The notes below the pieces were generated by a model. The model ran no database searches. It saw only the letters and a program-made list of their open reading frames with translations, and was not told where the DNA came from. This document shows positions 48,370-58,910 of a stretch of 64,000 bases of DNA, in pieces. The number at the start of each line of letters is the position of its first letter. Position 1 is the stretch's first letter. Origin of the DNA: Ditylenchus dipsaci (lineage: Eukaryota; Nematoda; Chromadorea; Rhabditida; Anguinidae); the NCBI GenBank assembly GCA_004194705.1, contig SADC01000150.1, positions 124,001 through 188,000 of the forward strand, given 5' to 3'. Position numbers and translations under genes: made by a program.

Positions 48370-49254
48370 GGTATAACGACGACTCGATACACATTGTGAC
48401 TCGATACACCAACTCGATACAGTTGCGACTCGATACGCCAACTCGATACAGTTACGACTCGATACGCCAACTCGATACAGTTACGACTCGATACGCCAAC
48501 TCGATACATGGGTCTTGAGTTCGACCTTCGTCTAGTGTTATTTTGACGTTTTGTCATTTTTTTTCGATGTGTGATGGGCTTTAATATCTTTTAGCGTCTC
48601 TGAATCCTTGATTCTCATCGTCATTAGGGTGTTTGGCACCTTCTGAGATTTCATACAGAGTTTGTGCCTTCTACAAAATTTCAGGCCATTTTATTGTCTT
48701 TTTATAATTTAGGCAAAGCCTTAGGCAAAGGGTAGGCCAGCATGCGTTAGGACGGCCTCAAATGTGTTCTGAAACTACAAAACGGCTAAAAATATGAAAA
48801 ATTCGTAAGGGAATGAATTAAAAAAATGTTACAAGGTTACCCTCTTCAGGGACATAGGGGCTTTGAGAATAAAATATGCGCACGGAATATGCGCGCACAT
48901 ACTTTAGAGACAATTCTGAGCGATTCTCTCGATTATGTACTTATTCGTAGGCTCTTTTGCCAAACTCTAAAGAGAAAACCGAGTGATAAAAAAGAAATAG
49001 GGTATCCAGCGGCATCGCATAAATTTAAGCTGCTTTCCGCATGTTTAGCCATTATCAAAGTAAATATATGGTTAGAACTTCTAACTTAGAAGTGATGAAT
49101 ATTGATACAAAAGAATAAAAAAAATTTCAAAATATAAAAATAACAATCGGCGGGAGTCGAACTCGAGACCCGGTGTATCGAGTTGGCGTATCGAGTCGCA
49201 ACTTTATCGAGTTGGTGTATCGAGTCACAATGTGTATCGAGTCGTATGTCAGTC
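48370..49254. mobile_element. MULE-like element with GACTCGATAC tandem-repeat inverted ends
   Basis: A perfect 9-bp duplication GCTTTCTAC (48361-48369, 49255-49263) flanks the element. The left end (48370-48507) has about eight GACTCGATAC units alternating with spacers such as GCCAACTCGATACAGTTAC; the right end (49172-49254) is the inverse with fewer units. The interior has no transposase. Confidence 0.85.
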
Positions 49255-49415
49255 GCTTTCTACTAATGTTTTGACTTTGAAGTCCTGGATTTCATTTCTA
49301 ATTGTAATTTTTAAAATTTAGTATATAGAACCTTAGTTATAATGTAATAGAACTTATAGGCAGGATCGAAAAATATTCACGTGAACAATAAGTCTGCAAC
49401 AACAAGTCTACCTTG

Positions 49416-50104
49416 AAGGGGGGGGGACTTTATATACGCATCGCCTTAGGTCACAGGTTCGACTACCACTGGCTGCAGACCTTATTTTTTCTCTCCTTTT
49501 ATTTACAAGTTTGGTGTCAAAACGTAGCTAAGATTCTCAGCTTTCATTTGAGCTATCATGCAGATAAAAATTTTGTATAAAGTTAAAGCTAAATTTAAAA
49601 AAAAAACATTGAACCATGTCCAATTCGATGAAATCCTAAATAAGATTATCAATCAACCAATCAATTGTGACCATTTTCAGCTTCAGTGTCAGCAAATGCT
49701 GCAATTTGGAAATTTCATGTGCAGGACTGGCTGGCATTGAATTGGACATCAGTAAAAGTTTTTAAATCTTAGCTCTAACAAAATATTACCTTCTACCCCG
49801 TATGATAGCTTGGCTAAATTTCTGTATATGAAATGTGTGACTTGTCGAAAAAATTCAGTAAATAAAGCAGTCAAAGGAAACCCTCAAAACCATCAATTAT
49901 CGGAGCTGTAGCCTATTTTTAGCCTACGAATAAGCTACACTAGGTGTGAAACCCTGCATTGATAGTCTTGTCGGATAGTCAAGAGCCCGAGGATGATTTC
50001 TACACGAAATTGTTGATAAAAGAAAATAAAATATATGGTGTGCAGCCGGTGGTAGTCAAACCTGTGACTTACGAGATGCGTATATAAAGTTCCCCTCCCT
50101 TTAA
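49416..50104. mobile_element. Element with inverted B-box-like ends
   Basis: Left GGACTTTATATACGCATCGC then GGTCACAGGTTCGACTACC; right inverse with AAACCTGTGACTTACGAG and TTCCCCTCCCTTT. Same family as 42573-43186, sharing interior sequence (TTTGAGCTATCATGCAGA). Confidence 0.7.
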
Positions 50105-50221
50105 TTTGGCTTCCCTGGACAAACAATTGGCCTAAAAATACTACCCAAAATCACAAAAAATTTGAAAATAGGATAAAAACTTTCATTGTTGGAGTGGTAA
50201 ATTACTTCAAATTTGTGATCG

Positions 50222-50403
50222 AAAAATAAGCGTCCGCCTTCTAATTTCCGCTCCCCTCTAAGAAGTCGGCATGCTCTGATAAGGCGGCACCTCCTTATTT
50301 TTGACTAACTTTTCAGAGATAAGGCCATTTTTCATTGACAATTTTCAGATTTTTAGAGGTTTGAAAATAAGGCGAACTGCCGATCATTAGATTTAATACG
50401 GTA
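50222..50403. mobile_element. MITE, ACCGTATT family, worn
   Basis: The right end TTTAATACGGTA and internal TTTCAGAGATAAGGCCATTTT match the family; the left end is degraded. Confidence 0.45.
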
Positions 50404-51796
50404 GACTGGATTGTCACCCATGAATTAGGAATAAAAGTAAAAAGGGTGAAAAATAAACACTTGTGGGTTTTTATAAAACTTTCAAGCAAGTCTTAGAGTA
50501 TGCGACTAATATTGCACAAGCATAATGACAAAACCAAAATTCATGAACTAACAAATTAAGCAACAAAAATTAAACTGTTATTCATACGGATAACAAAAGT
50601 GCCTGGGGACATTCTTAATTCTTCTTTTTTGCTGACGAAACCTGAGTGAAGGGCCACTTCATCCAGCTAGCCAACCATTCACATACTCAAAGTCAACCAA
50701 CCAAGAAAAATACTGCTCCTCTAATTTTTCATGACTTACCACAGGGAAATGAGATTGCTGCTCATTTTCCATGTCGTCCCCCTCCTTGTTCTGTTGTCTT
50801 TAGTGCTTAGCGCAAAATGAATTTCGAGCCTGTGAATCTTATTCTTTTTTTGCTTGCTCTTCAAACAAAATGCCCAATCCAATTCATTGTTTTTGGACGG
50901 CAATTTGTATTTCAGGTTTAAAGAAAGAGAACAAAATTTTGGCAAAGAAAATTTTATTTGCTTGACGTAGGTTGATTTTGAACGAATGCATCTTTTTATT
51001 GGATTAAGCAAACTTTTGAGGAGTTTGATAATTTGTGTCTTGGAAGGTGTGTTGAATATAATTTTTCATTTTTCTTTAAGTATAACAGGCACGAAAAATA
51101 CCAAAAATAAAAATCCGCATTTCCAAACTAAATTGAAAAAGATGGGTTTAGCCTAAACGTTTTTTGAGCTTAGGCTTAAGTTTTACTTGGTATTTAAGTT
51201 ATAAAACACTGGTGATAAATTTTGAAAACATCAGTAATCACCCTCAAGAACTGCATTATTGGAGCTGCTCTGCCCCCGGTACAAAAATATTACATACAGT
51301 CGACTCTCGATTTAAGGACATCCCAAAAGTTCGTTCCCAGCTGGGTCCGACGCTTTTTTTAGCTCGAGTATACTAGTATACTACGGCGAGTGTATGTTAT
51401 AGCAATAGTGAAAAACAAAACTCTACGCATATGTTTATTATATCGAGTGTAACAGCAAATAATAAGGCACTTTTATAAGGCACTTTTATTAATCCACTAG
51501 GGTCTGCAGGCGCCTATCGGCGCCTATGCCGTTCGGGAACATTAGTTGTTAGGGCACTGTTCCTGTAGTTCGTGAACATTAGTGGTTCATTTACATTAGT
51601 GGTTTGGGTAGATTAATCTTCCGAATGCGTTAATGGTTAGGGCAGATAATCCACCCTACCTGTTAACCTATCTACTCTACCTCGCCTACCACGCCTATCC
51701 TCGCCTACCCTCACCTACAAATGTAGTTTTGAATTCATTCAAAACTTTAATTTGAGAATAAAAATTTTGAAAACTATGAAATTTTTCTCAAAATAG
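50404..51796. other. Gene-poor interval
   Basis: A single pogo-type end (TACAGTCGACTCTCGATTTA) starts at 51296 without a clean partner. 51490-51720 has GCGCCTATCGGCGCCTA and repeated CTACC-rich units. No gene recognised. Confidence 0.35.
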
Positions 51797-52312
51797 CCTG
51801 CATACTTTTGCCAACGCCCCTCTTAAAATGCAAAATTTTCGCCGTTTTTTTGAACGAAATTTGACATCAAGGCGGATCTAATAAAATCTGCAACAAAAAA
51901 TTTTGAGCCCTCTATGATCCTATTTTCGAGCTACGAAATCGAAAAACACCGAAAAAACATATTTTTTTTTGGAAAACTCGACAATGGCGCGCATACTTTT
52001 TGTCAACGCCCCTCTCAAAAAAAGAATTTCTCGCCGCTTTTTTTAACGAAAGCTGAGATCAAGACAAATCTAAAAACATATGCAACAGAAGTTTTTGAGC
52101 CCTCTATGACTCTATTTTTGATCTTTTAAATGAAAAAATACCGAAAAAACATAACCTTTTTTGGGAAACTCGACAATGGCCTGCATACATTTGTCAATGC
52201 CCCTCTTAAAAATAAGAATTTCTCGCCGCTCTTTTTTTAAACGAAAGCTGACATCAAGACGAATCTAAAAACATATGCAACAGAAGTTTTTGAGCCCTCT
52301 ATGACCTAATTT
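51797..52312. repeat. Tandem array, three units of about 190 bp
   Basis: Each unit holds GCATACTTTTGCCAACGCCC-like, TCTCGCCG and TTTTTGAGCCCTCTATGA blocks. The three copies have diverged. No open frame runs through them. Confidence 0.75.
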
Positions 52313-52387
52313 TCCATAATTCATAAAAAGTGTGACCCACCCACCTTCCCGACCGAAATACTATATAGAGATGATAAAAATTCGGTT

Positions 52388-53578
52388 GCAGTTTACAATC
52401 CCTCCTCACGGGGAGTGATCGGATGGAGGAGATAATCATATTCGTGTTTCTCGACCCCGATTTCATGAGAAAGCCAGCTGTTTTTTTGGTTCTGAGAAAA
52501 AAAAATTTCCGAACTACAGGGGGGGGGGGTATCATGGTTTTTTAGTCAAAATTTGAAAAATTTAAATTGGCGCCTTTTGAATTTTAAAGGGATTAAGGGC
52601 TGTATTGGGAGGGGAAGGGAATAAAAGGGGCCACTTTTATGGCAGAACAATATAAAAGTAAATATATGTATTCTTCGACTGCCTCACCATGTTTTCAACT
52701 GGGCCGTGGCAAAAAGAGACTCTATATGCATTTTATGGTCAAGAGTACTTCTCGGAATCATGTCTAAGGTAAGTGTGTGCGCGCATCTCTAACTCTCAAG
52801 CCCCCTGCGCCCCCTTCGGGGGCTTGGGGCTTGGAGTTGAGATGCGCACACCCACATACCTTAGACACAAATCACTCGAAAGTGAGTCTGGATGCATGAA
52901 AAAGCATGCATACCAGAGTTTCTTTATGCGGTAGCCCCTAGTATTCAAAACTATGTTCAACATCTTTATTTTTTCGCCGAAGAGCATTTCCTCTCGTTCT
53001 ACAAGGCCGGCCAGAGGCCCAGCATCCAAAAATCAGCCTAGCACTCAAAAAGTGCTAGGCCTATGAGTGAACCTGCGAGGTCCACCCCGCTGATGGGCTT
53101 GGTCCATGAAAAGTACTTATACCTGCACCACAAGTTCCTGGGTTTGAAAGTACTCTTAGACGCTTAGAGAATTAGTACTCTAAGGATCCCAACCATCTCG
53201 AGAAGTGGCCCTGTATTATTCCCTTCCCCTCCCAATACAGCCCGCAATCCCATTTAAATTGCCTTTCTGGTCCTTTTATGGCGAAATTATTGTGAAAAAA
53301 TGGTTTTTGACCATCCCTAAAAAAGTCGGTTTTTGGGGGGGGGGTATATGACAGTAGGTCGATTTCTTTAGGGGGGGGGGTATATTACAGTAGCGCTTTT
53401 TGGGAGGGGGGGGGTATATTACAGTAGCGCCAAAACCATGATACCCCCTTGTGGTTCGGAAATTTTTTTTTCTCAGAACCAAAAAAACAGCCGGCTTTCT
53501 CATGAAATCGGGGTCGAGAAACACGAATATGATGTTATCTCCTCCATCCGATCACTCTCCGTGGGGGGATTGTAAACT
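52388..53578. mobile_element. 1.2-kb foldback element with about 150-bp inverted ends
   Basis: 52388-52530 (CAGTTTACAATCCCTCC, GGATGGAGGAGATAA, TTTCATGAGAAAGCC, then a G run) is inverted at 53436-53578. A second inner pair joins 52585-52630 with 53198-53250 (CCCTTCCCCTCCCAATACAG). The middle contains the snapback 52767-52868 with flanks also found at 41770-41945. G-tract arrays (GGGGGGTATATTACAGTAGC) repeat near 53330-53430. Confidence 0.65.
52767..52868. repeat. GC-rich snapback palindrome, second copy
   Basis: Inverse-orientation copy of 41838-41944, again centred on CCCCCTTCGGGGG and bounded by CTAAGGTAAGTG and CATACCTTAG. Confidence 0.8.
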
Positions 53579-53611
53579 CAAGCCAAAAATTCAATGAATA
53601 ACCGGGAGAAA

Positions 53612-53717
53612 TACAGTCGAACCTCGTTATAAGATACACCCAGGGACCGACCCCAGCTGTATCTTATAACGAGGTGTATCTTATATTGGGTGTATCTTAT
53701 AACGAGGTTCTACTGTA
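53612..53717. mobile_element. pogo-type MITE, 106 bp
   Basis: TA-flanked CAGTCGAACCTCGTTATAAG and inverse ACGAGGTTCTACTG. The TTATAAGATACACC unit recurs in both orientations. Confidence 0.8.
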
Positions 53718-54055
53718 TGTTAATTCACTTTTCTTTTTTTTCGCGCTGCTGATAAAAGGCCTCATCGGAGCAAATTGACACGAAAGACAGCAGATATTTG
53801 TCTGTCCCTTTTTTCTTGTCAGGACAAAATCGTTGTTTTCTTAAGTGTATATTATAGCAAGAGTAAAATAAAGGAGAGTGTAATTTCTGAAGTGTATACT
53901 ATAGTGAGGTGTATACTGTATCGAGTGTATACTATAGCAAAAGTATACTGTCCTGGCTTTCTCTAAAAAAACATCTGAGATGAGAAAACAAAATGTGAAA
54001 ACGCGTATGTGAAAAGAAGTCAACAAATAGCCTCAAAAGTACCCACTTTGCTTCT

Positions 54056-55549
54056 TTAACCCATTTTTGCCCGAATTAATTTTTAAAAAAATTTGAATTT
54101 TTTATCTTTTTGGGAACGTTGTATATAGGGGTAAAATTATTGGTTTTATTGTAAAAATGATATCAGAAATAGTGTTTTATCAGTAGAAAGAAGAGTTATG
54201 AGTCATCCTATTAGCATATGTTTATGCTTCTTTTTTCTCTTAGTTGATATAGTTCTTTTGAAACACAGCTGACTATTTTGAAGAAAGAAGGAAGGAAGTC
54301 ACTTCCCCTTTATCATTTAATTTTGTACAACACTTTGTCGACAAATATATTATTTTTTCTAAAGTAAATTCGCCCTGTATGGGAGAGCTGGTCAATCAAT
54401 CCTTGTTAGAGTGGGAGGATGTGGACGTGGAACAAATGGAGATTGTTGCGATCCCTCCGGAAGCACAGGACTCTGATGAGGAAGCCATGGAGGTTGAAGA
54501 AGTAGAAGTGGGTGATGAGGAGGAGAGTGTTGATGAGGAGCCGGCAGCGCCAGTAGTAGTGAAAGTTGTGCCAAAATGACAACCACTTCACTATTTACGG
54601 CGACAGATTCTTCTCCCCCATCACGTTGGTGTATGAACTAAAAGACTGGGATTGGATACACTGGAATTGTGAATGCATTTCGCACTGAAAAATGTTAACT
54701 GAGTGATGTGGCAAAGCAGCCAAGAGGTTACTGCGAGTATCAGATGGACGAGTCTTCTGGTAATACTGCCATAATAATTTTTATTTCTTTACTTTAGTGA
54801 ATTTAGGGGTCCTTGTGCTTGCCTGGAACGACAACCGGCCAGTTATCATGTTGACAACCATCGACGACCTGGACCCAATGCATCCAGTAAGCCGTTGGTC
54901 GGCGAAGGAAAAGAAAAGGATCCATATCGAGCAGCCAAACACTGTAGCCTGCTACAACAAGCATATGGGTGGTGTGGACAGAATAGACCAAAATAACAAT
55001 AACTATAGAGTTTTCATTGGCTCCAAGAAGTGGTGGTGGTCGTGCTTCTGCTTTGGAGTAGATACTGCAGTGCACAACGCCTGGCAGTTGTATAGAAAAG
55101 TCCACCCTAAGTGGGACTACCTCCAGTTTCGCCGCTATGTTGCCACCTTCTATATGCAAACGTATGGAAGTCCACCCACAGGACCCGGCGAAGATCATCC
55201 CAAGATAGACAACTAACTTCTAAGCGAGTAAATGAGAGTGCGTGGCTTGACGGGTACAATCATTGGATTGCCACAACAGACTTATCTCTTCACTACGGGT
55301 TTGTATGGGAGAACTAACTAGAAATGCGAAAAATGTAATGTAGGCCTGCATCCTGTACCTTTCTTCAAAGAATTCCACGTGAAAAACTAACGAAAATAGC
55401 AAAATCTCATATTTTTCATTATCAAATGCTATTTTTGACAACATTTTTATAATAAAACCGGTACTTTTACCCCTGTATATGATGTTTCCAAAGATTTTTT
55501 TTTGAAATTTTCAGTTTAATTTTCATACCCGTGGGAAAAAAGGGGTTAA
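54056..55549 (+). mobile_element. piggyBac-type element, internally deleted
   Basis: TTAA (54056-54059, 55546-55549) flanks inverted ends CCCATTTTTGCCCG and CCCCTTTTTTCCCACGGG. Subterminal blocks also pair: TATATAGGGGTAAAATTATT at the left with TATACAGGGGTAAAAGTACC inverted at the right. It encodes a broken PGBD transposase. Confidence 0.88.
54379..55216 (+). pseudogene. piggyBac (PGBD-like) transposase, deleted and frameshifted
   Basis: The first part (54379-54579) is an acidic N-terminus. It jumps directly to the middle of the DDE domain (DNHFTIYGDRFFSP, with the DN catalytic block, 54578-54640), followed by a degraded segment (GYTGIVNAFRTEKC, AKQPRGYCEYQMD), an intron-like gap ending in TTTAG near 54796, and the C-terminal part 54797-55216 (VLAWNDNRPVIMLTT with the last Asp block, YNKHMGGVDRID, KKWWWSCFCFGVDTAVHNAW). 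The first catalytic region and much of the N-terminal domain are gone, and the middle is out of frame. Relic of a non-autonomous copy. Confidence 0.85.
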
Positions 55550-55727
55550 AACGTTTTCGAAAATGGTTGTTACACTTTTCGACACTGAAATGGCGCTTTT
55601 TCTGCCGAAAATGGCAATTTTCCTGCCGGAAATTTGATTCTGCCGGAAATGGCACTTTTCTGCCGGATTTTGCTCTTTACCTGCCGGTTTTGAACTTTTA
55701 TTGTCTAGTTTGCTATTTTATTGCCTA

Positions 55728-55862
55728 TACAGTCAACCCTTGATTTAAGGGCCCCCGATTTAACGGCCCCCTTGATTTAAGGGCCCCCAATTAAACGGCC
55801 CCTCGATTTAACGGCCCCCTAGGGCCGGTCCCAAGGGGGCCTTTAATCGAGGGTTGACTGTA
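55728..55862. mobile_element. pogo-type MITE, 135 bp
   Basis: TA-flanked CAGTCAACCCTTGATTTAAG and inverse TAATCGAGGGTTGACTG. The GATTTAAGGGCCCCC / GATTTAACGGCCCC unit repeats five times. Confidence 0.8.
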
Positions 55863-55949
55863 CTTAAGGTACACTCCAATACCTTATAATGAACAAAGGA
55901 GAACGGAGAGAATGCCATAAGATCTTTCATATTCAACCTTTATTCAAAC

Positions 55950-56128
55950 CACTAAGTCTCGATATAAGATACCCCCGATATAATATACATCTCGATATAA
56001 GATACACCTGGGTCCGTCCCAAGTTGAATTAACCTCCTTAAATAAGTCTCTACATAAGACACACCTCGATACAAGATACACTTGGTCCGCTCCCGAGGGT
56101 GTATCTTATATCGAGACTTGACTGTATA
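55950..56128. mobile_element. pogo-type MITE
   Basis: AAGTCTCGATATAAGATACC at the left and TATCTTATATCGAGACTTGA at the right, ending in CTGTA. The ATAAGATACACCT unit repeats inside. Confidence 0.65.
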
Positions 56129-56171
56129 ATAAATCAATTTTTTTATTAAATTCTGCACCAGACTGAGGCGG

Positions 56172-56346
56172 CCACGCCCAAATCCCTCGCGCCAAATCCC
56201 CCGGGCCCAAAATCCCCCCCGCACCAAATCCCCCGCCCATAATCCCCCTGCCTATAATCCCCGCGCCCAAAATCCCCCCCGCACCAAAATCCCCCGCTCA
56301 TAATCCCCCCGCCTATAATCCCCGCGCCCAAATCCCCCCGCACCAA
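56172..56346. repeat. Left terminal tandem array of MULE
   Basis: About a dozen 12-16 base units such as AAATCCCCCGCACC, ATAATCCCCCCGCC and AAAATCCCCCC. The inverse array is at 58556-58694. Confidence 0.85.
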
Positions 56347-56493
56347 AAATTCATAAAAAGATTTTTGGAATGGCGCCTTTTTTGCTGGCTTTTTGCTTCA
56401 AAAAAAATCAGAGCCCATTTTTGTTTGTTTGGTTGTCGTGTTAATTTTTTGCTCCCGATTTTTATTGTTATTACTGTTTCAGGAATTCTCGCA

Positions 56494-58478
56494 ATGGAGC
56501 GCTTTGGTCAAGTCAATTTTGGTGCGCTCAGTCAAGTTCTTGGGATGGATCCAAACGTCTTAATGCAAATCTGCCAAAACTCCTTGCGTCAGCCAGCTCC
56601 AATCGCCGCCGCTCCAGTTGTTCAAGTCGTCGAAGAGGCAGTGCAGGAAAACAGTGATGAGGATGACTACTACAGCAGTGAAGAAGAGCCAGCAGTCAAC
56701 GTGTTTGGTCCCATCAGACTTGCAAAGTTTCGCCGTCAAGTAATTTTTAATTATATCAATTTAGCAAATCTATATATATATTTTTAGAATTTTGTCACTT
56801 TGATCGACTCGCAGAAAAACAACAAGAAAGCTGAATACGATGGATTCCTTTTCGTCAAGCAGAAACTGAGCAAACCAAATGGTGCAAAGCAGTTCTGGAG
56901 TTGTGACAAGCACAAGTCAAGCGATGGAGGATGCCGGGCTCGTCTGCACACGCTGGTGGAAGGAGATCATTTCGTCAAGTTCTTGCCGCACAACACAATC
57001 GTCGCTCACAATCATGCAATCAATCCTGCTGCTCCTGGCTTGGCCATCATCAAATCAAGCATAAAACGAAGAGCCGTGGACACACAAGAGGTATGTTTGC
57101 ATATGGTGTTGTGGTCTTAATATTTTTGTTTTAGAAACCGATCCAGATATTCACCAACGCTCTTCAACGTCTTCCGGAAAGTGTGTCGTCAGGTCTAAGC
57201 AAGAGTGCAGTCCGCAAGATGGCAGGAAGAGTCCGAAGTCGAAACGGAATTCAAGTGCTACAAGCAAATGCAGTCGAAGAAATCAGGATCCCACAAGACC
57301 ATCGCTACTACGGACAAGGTGGAGAACTCTTTGTGCTTGCCGACTCTGGAGAACATGTCGCTGATCCTGACAGGTCTTTAAATCATTTAATGTTTGTTAG
57401 CTGAATGTTTATTATTTATTTCCAGGATCATAATCTTTGGTCGCCAGCAGAACTTGCAATGGGCAGCAGAAATGGTCAATGTGTATATGGACGGGACATT
57501 TAGCATCACTCCAGCTCCATTCACACAGGTAAATAAAGTTTCAACCAAATAATTCCACCCAATTAATTTTAGGTGTACGTCGTCTTGGCCGAAAAGGAAA
57601 GTGTCGTTGCTGGTGGTGGCAAATTTGTTTTCCCGATCTTCTATGTGCTGCTGAAGAACAAGAATCGACAAATTTACGAAAAGATGTTCAGAATGATTTT
57701 GGCTCTCGCTCCGCAATTCCAACCAACCAACTTCAACGTCGATTTTGAGCTGGCAGTAACTCAAGTGCTAGGTGAACACTTTCCAGGTTGGTATCTTTTA
57801 ATCTTTTGTCAAAACAATTTGCATTTTTCAGGGTCAAACATTAACGGGTGCTTCTTCCATATGCTGAAGAACTTCAAAAGAAAATTGGTGAAGCCGGACT
57901 GATGAATCGTTACAGGGATGCCAACACTAACTTTGCCGTCACATCCAGAATGCTCATGTCGCTTGCCTTTGTGCCGCTTCCGTCAGTCCTTGAATGTTTC
58001 CATGAGCTCCAAAGTTATCTGCTGCGCCAAGAACCGTCTCTTCTGCCTGTCATCACATGGTTCTCTACTTACTATGTTGGTGGGTATTTTTGTGTTAATC
58101 AGAACAAATAATAACTTATATTTCAGGCACAATCTTGCGTCCGGCTGTGTTTCCCGCGCAACTATGGTCATGCTATCAAAGAACTGTGGACGGCGAAGAT
58201 CGAACGAACAATTTTGCAGAAGCCTCTCATCGCCGTCTCCAAACTTATCTCGATGTGGATCATCCGTCACTTGGTCGCTTTCTCGAAGAACTCAAGTAGA
58301 TCCAGAAACTGTACGACACGCCTATGAGCAATGCATTGCGGGACACTCAGCGCCAAGGAAGAGAAAGATCTATCTGGATGCAGACAAAAGAATCTTGAGC
58401 CTGGTTCTGCTGTTTGAAAGAAGAAATCTCATTAAATATCTCAGAGGGCTGGCTAGAAACTTCATCATGGATCAGTAA
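56494..58478 (+). CDS. MULE transposase with FLYWCH zinc finger, 7 exons
   Basis: Cut-and-paste transposase. Exons: 56494-56739, 56788-57090, 57135-57373, 57426-57528, 57573-57786, 57832-58079, 58127-58478; GT-AG throughout with agreeing phases. Exon 1 is an acidic N-terminus (ENSDEDDYYSSEEE). Exon 2 carries a FLYWCH finger (YDGFLFVKQK, FWSCDKHK, CRARLHT, HNHAIN). Exons 4-6 carry the MULE DDE core: first Asp in VYMDGTFSITP, second in NFNVDFELAV, then GCFFHMLKNF. Exon 7 has RTNNFAEASHRRLQ and ends LARNFIMDQ. Two one-base losses break the frame, at about 57871-57890 (AAAA runs) and about 58291-58300; the downstream frame resumes family sequence (GLMNRYRDANTNF, YEQCIAGHSAPRKR) each time. Catalytic blocks are otherwise conserved, so the element may be recently active if the breaks are sequence errors. 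Confidence 0.87.
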
Positions 58479-58555
58479 TCATTTGCCTTTCATTCTCCGT
58501 TAATCTCTCAATTGTTGTTATAAAATTTGGTTATATTAGTAACAGTCCTTACTTT

Positions 58556-58694
58556 GGATTTTGGTGCGGGGGGATTTTGGTGCGGGGGATTTGGGCGGGG
58601 GGATTATGGGCGGGGGGATTATGGGCGGGGGATTTTGGGCGGGGGGATTTTGGGCCCGGGGGATTTCGGCGCGGGGGGATTTTGTCACGTACCG
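58556..58694. repeat. Right terminal tandem array of MULE
   Basis: GGGGGGATTTTGGTGC / GGGCGGGGGGATTATG units, inverse of 56172-56346. Confidence 0.85.
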
Positions 58695-58910
58695 GACTGA
58701 GGCGGTCTCACTGTGATTAGTTCACTTTTGCATTGTCCATCAAATCTTTTCTGTATCTAGTTTATAGCTTATCAGTTACCGCATAATGGATACATGACGC
58801 ATGTCTACCACATTTATCATACGCCATATTTCTTCACAAACGTTGTTCTCTATTTATTTTTTCACTATTCTGAAATAAACAATGTGTAACAATTTTATTT
58901 AAAACCTATT

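Larger units (their letters stand above)
56161..58705 (+). mobile_element. MULE (Mutator-like) transposon with tandem-repeat ends and FLYWCH transposase
   Basis: GACTGAGGCGG occurs in the same orientation at 56161-56171 and 58695-58705, fitting an 11-bp target duplication. Inside each is an array of AATCCCCCCGCCC-type units (56172-56346, and inverted 58556-58694). Between them lies a multi-exon transposase. This is the only tandem-ended element here with its own enzyme. Confidence 0.87.

Noticed and set aside
48370..48507. Regular GACTCGATAC repeats with spacers, resembling a CRISPR array
   Set aside because: The genome is eukaryotic, spacers are repeated rather than unique, and the array is inverted at 49172-49254 with a 9-bp target duplication, so it is a transposon end.
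54392..54591. Two minus-strand frames opposite the piggyBac N-terminus
   Set aside because: They are the reverse of an acidic coding stretch and have no support of their own.
57983..58270. Minus-strand frame inside the MULE transposase
   Set aside because: Antisense to the transposase C-terminal exons, which carry family motifs on the plus strand.
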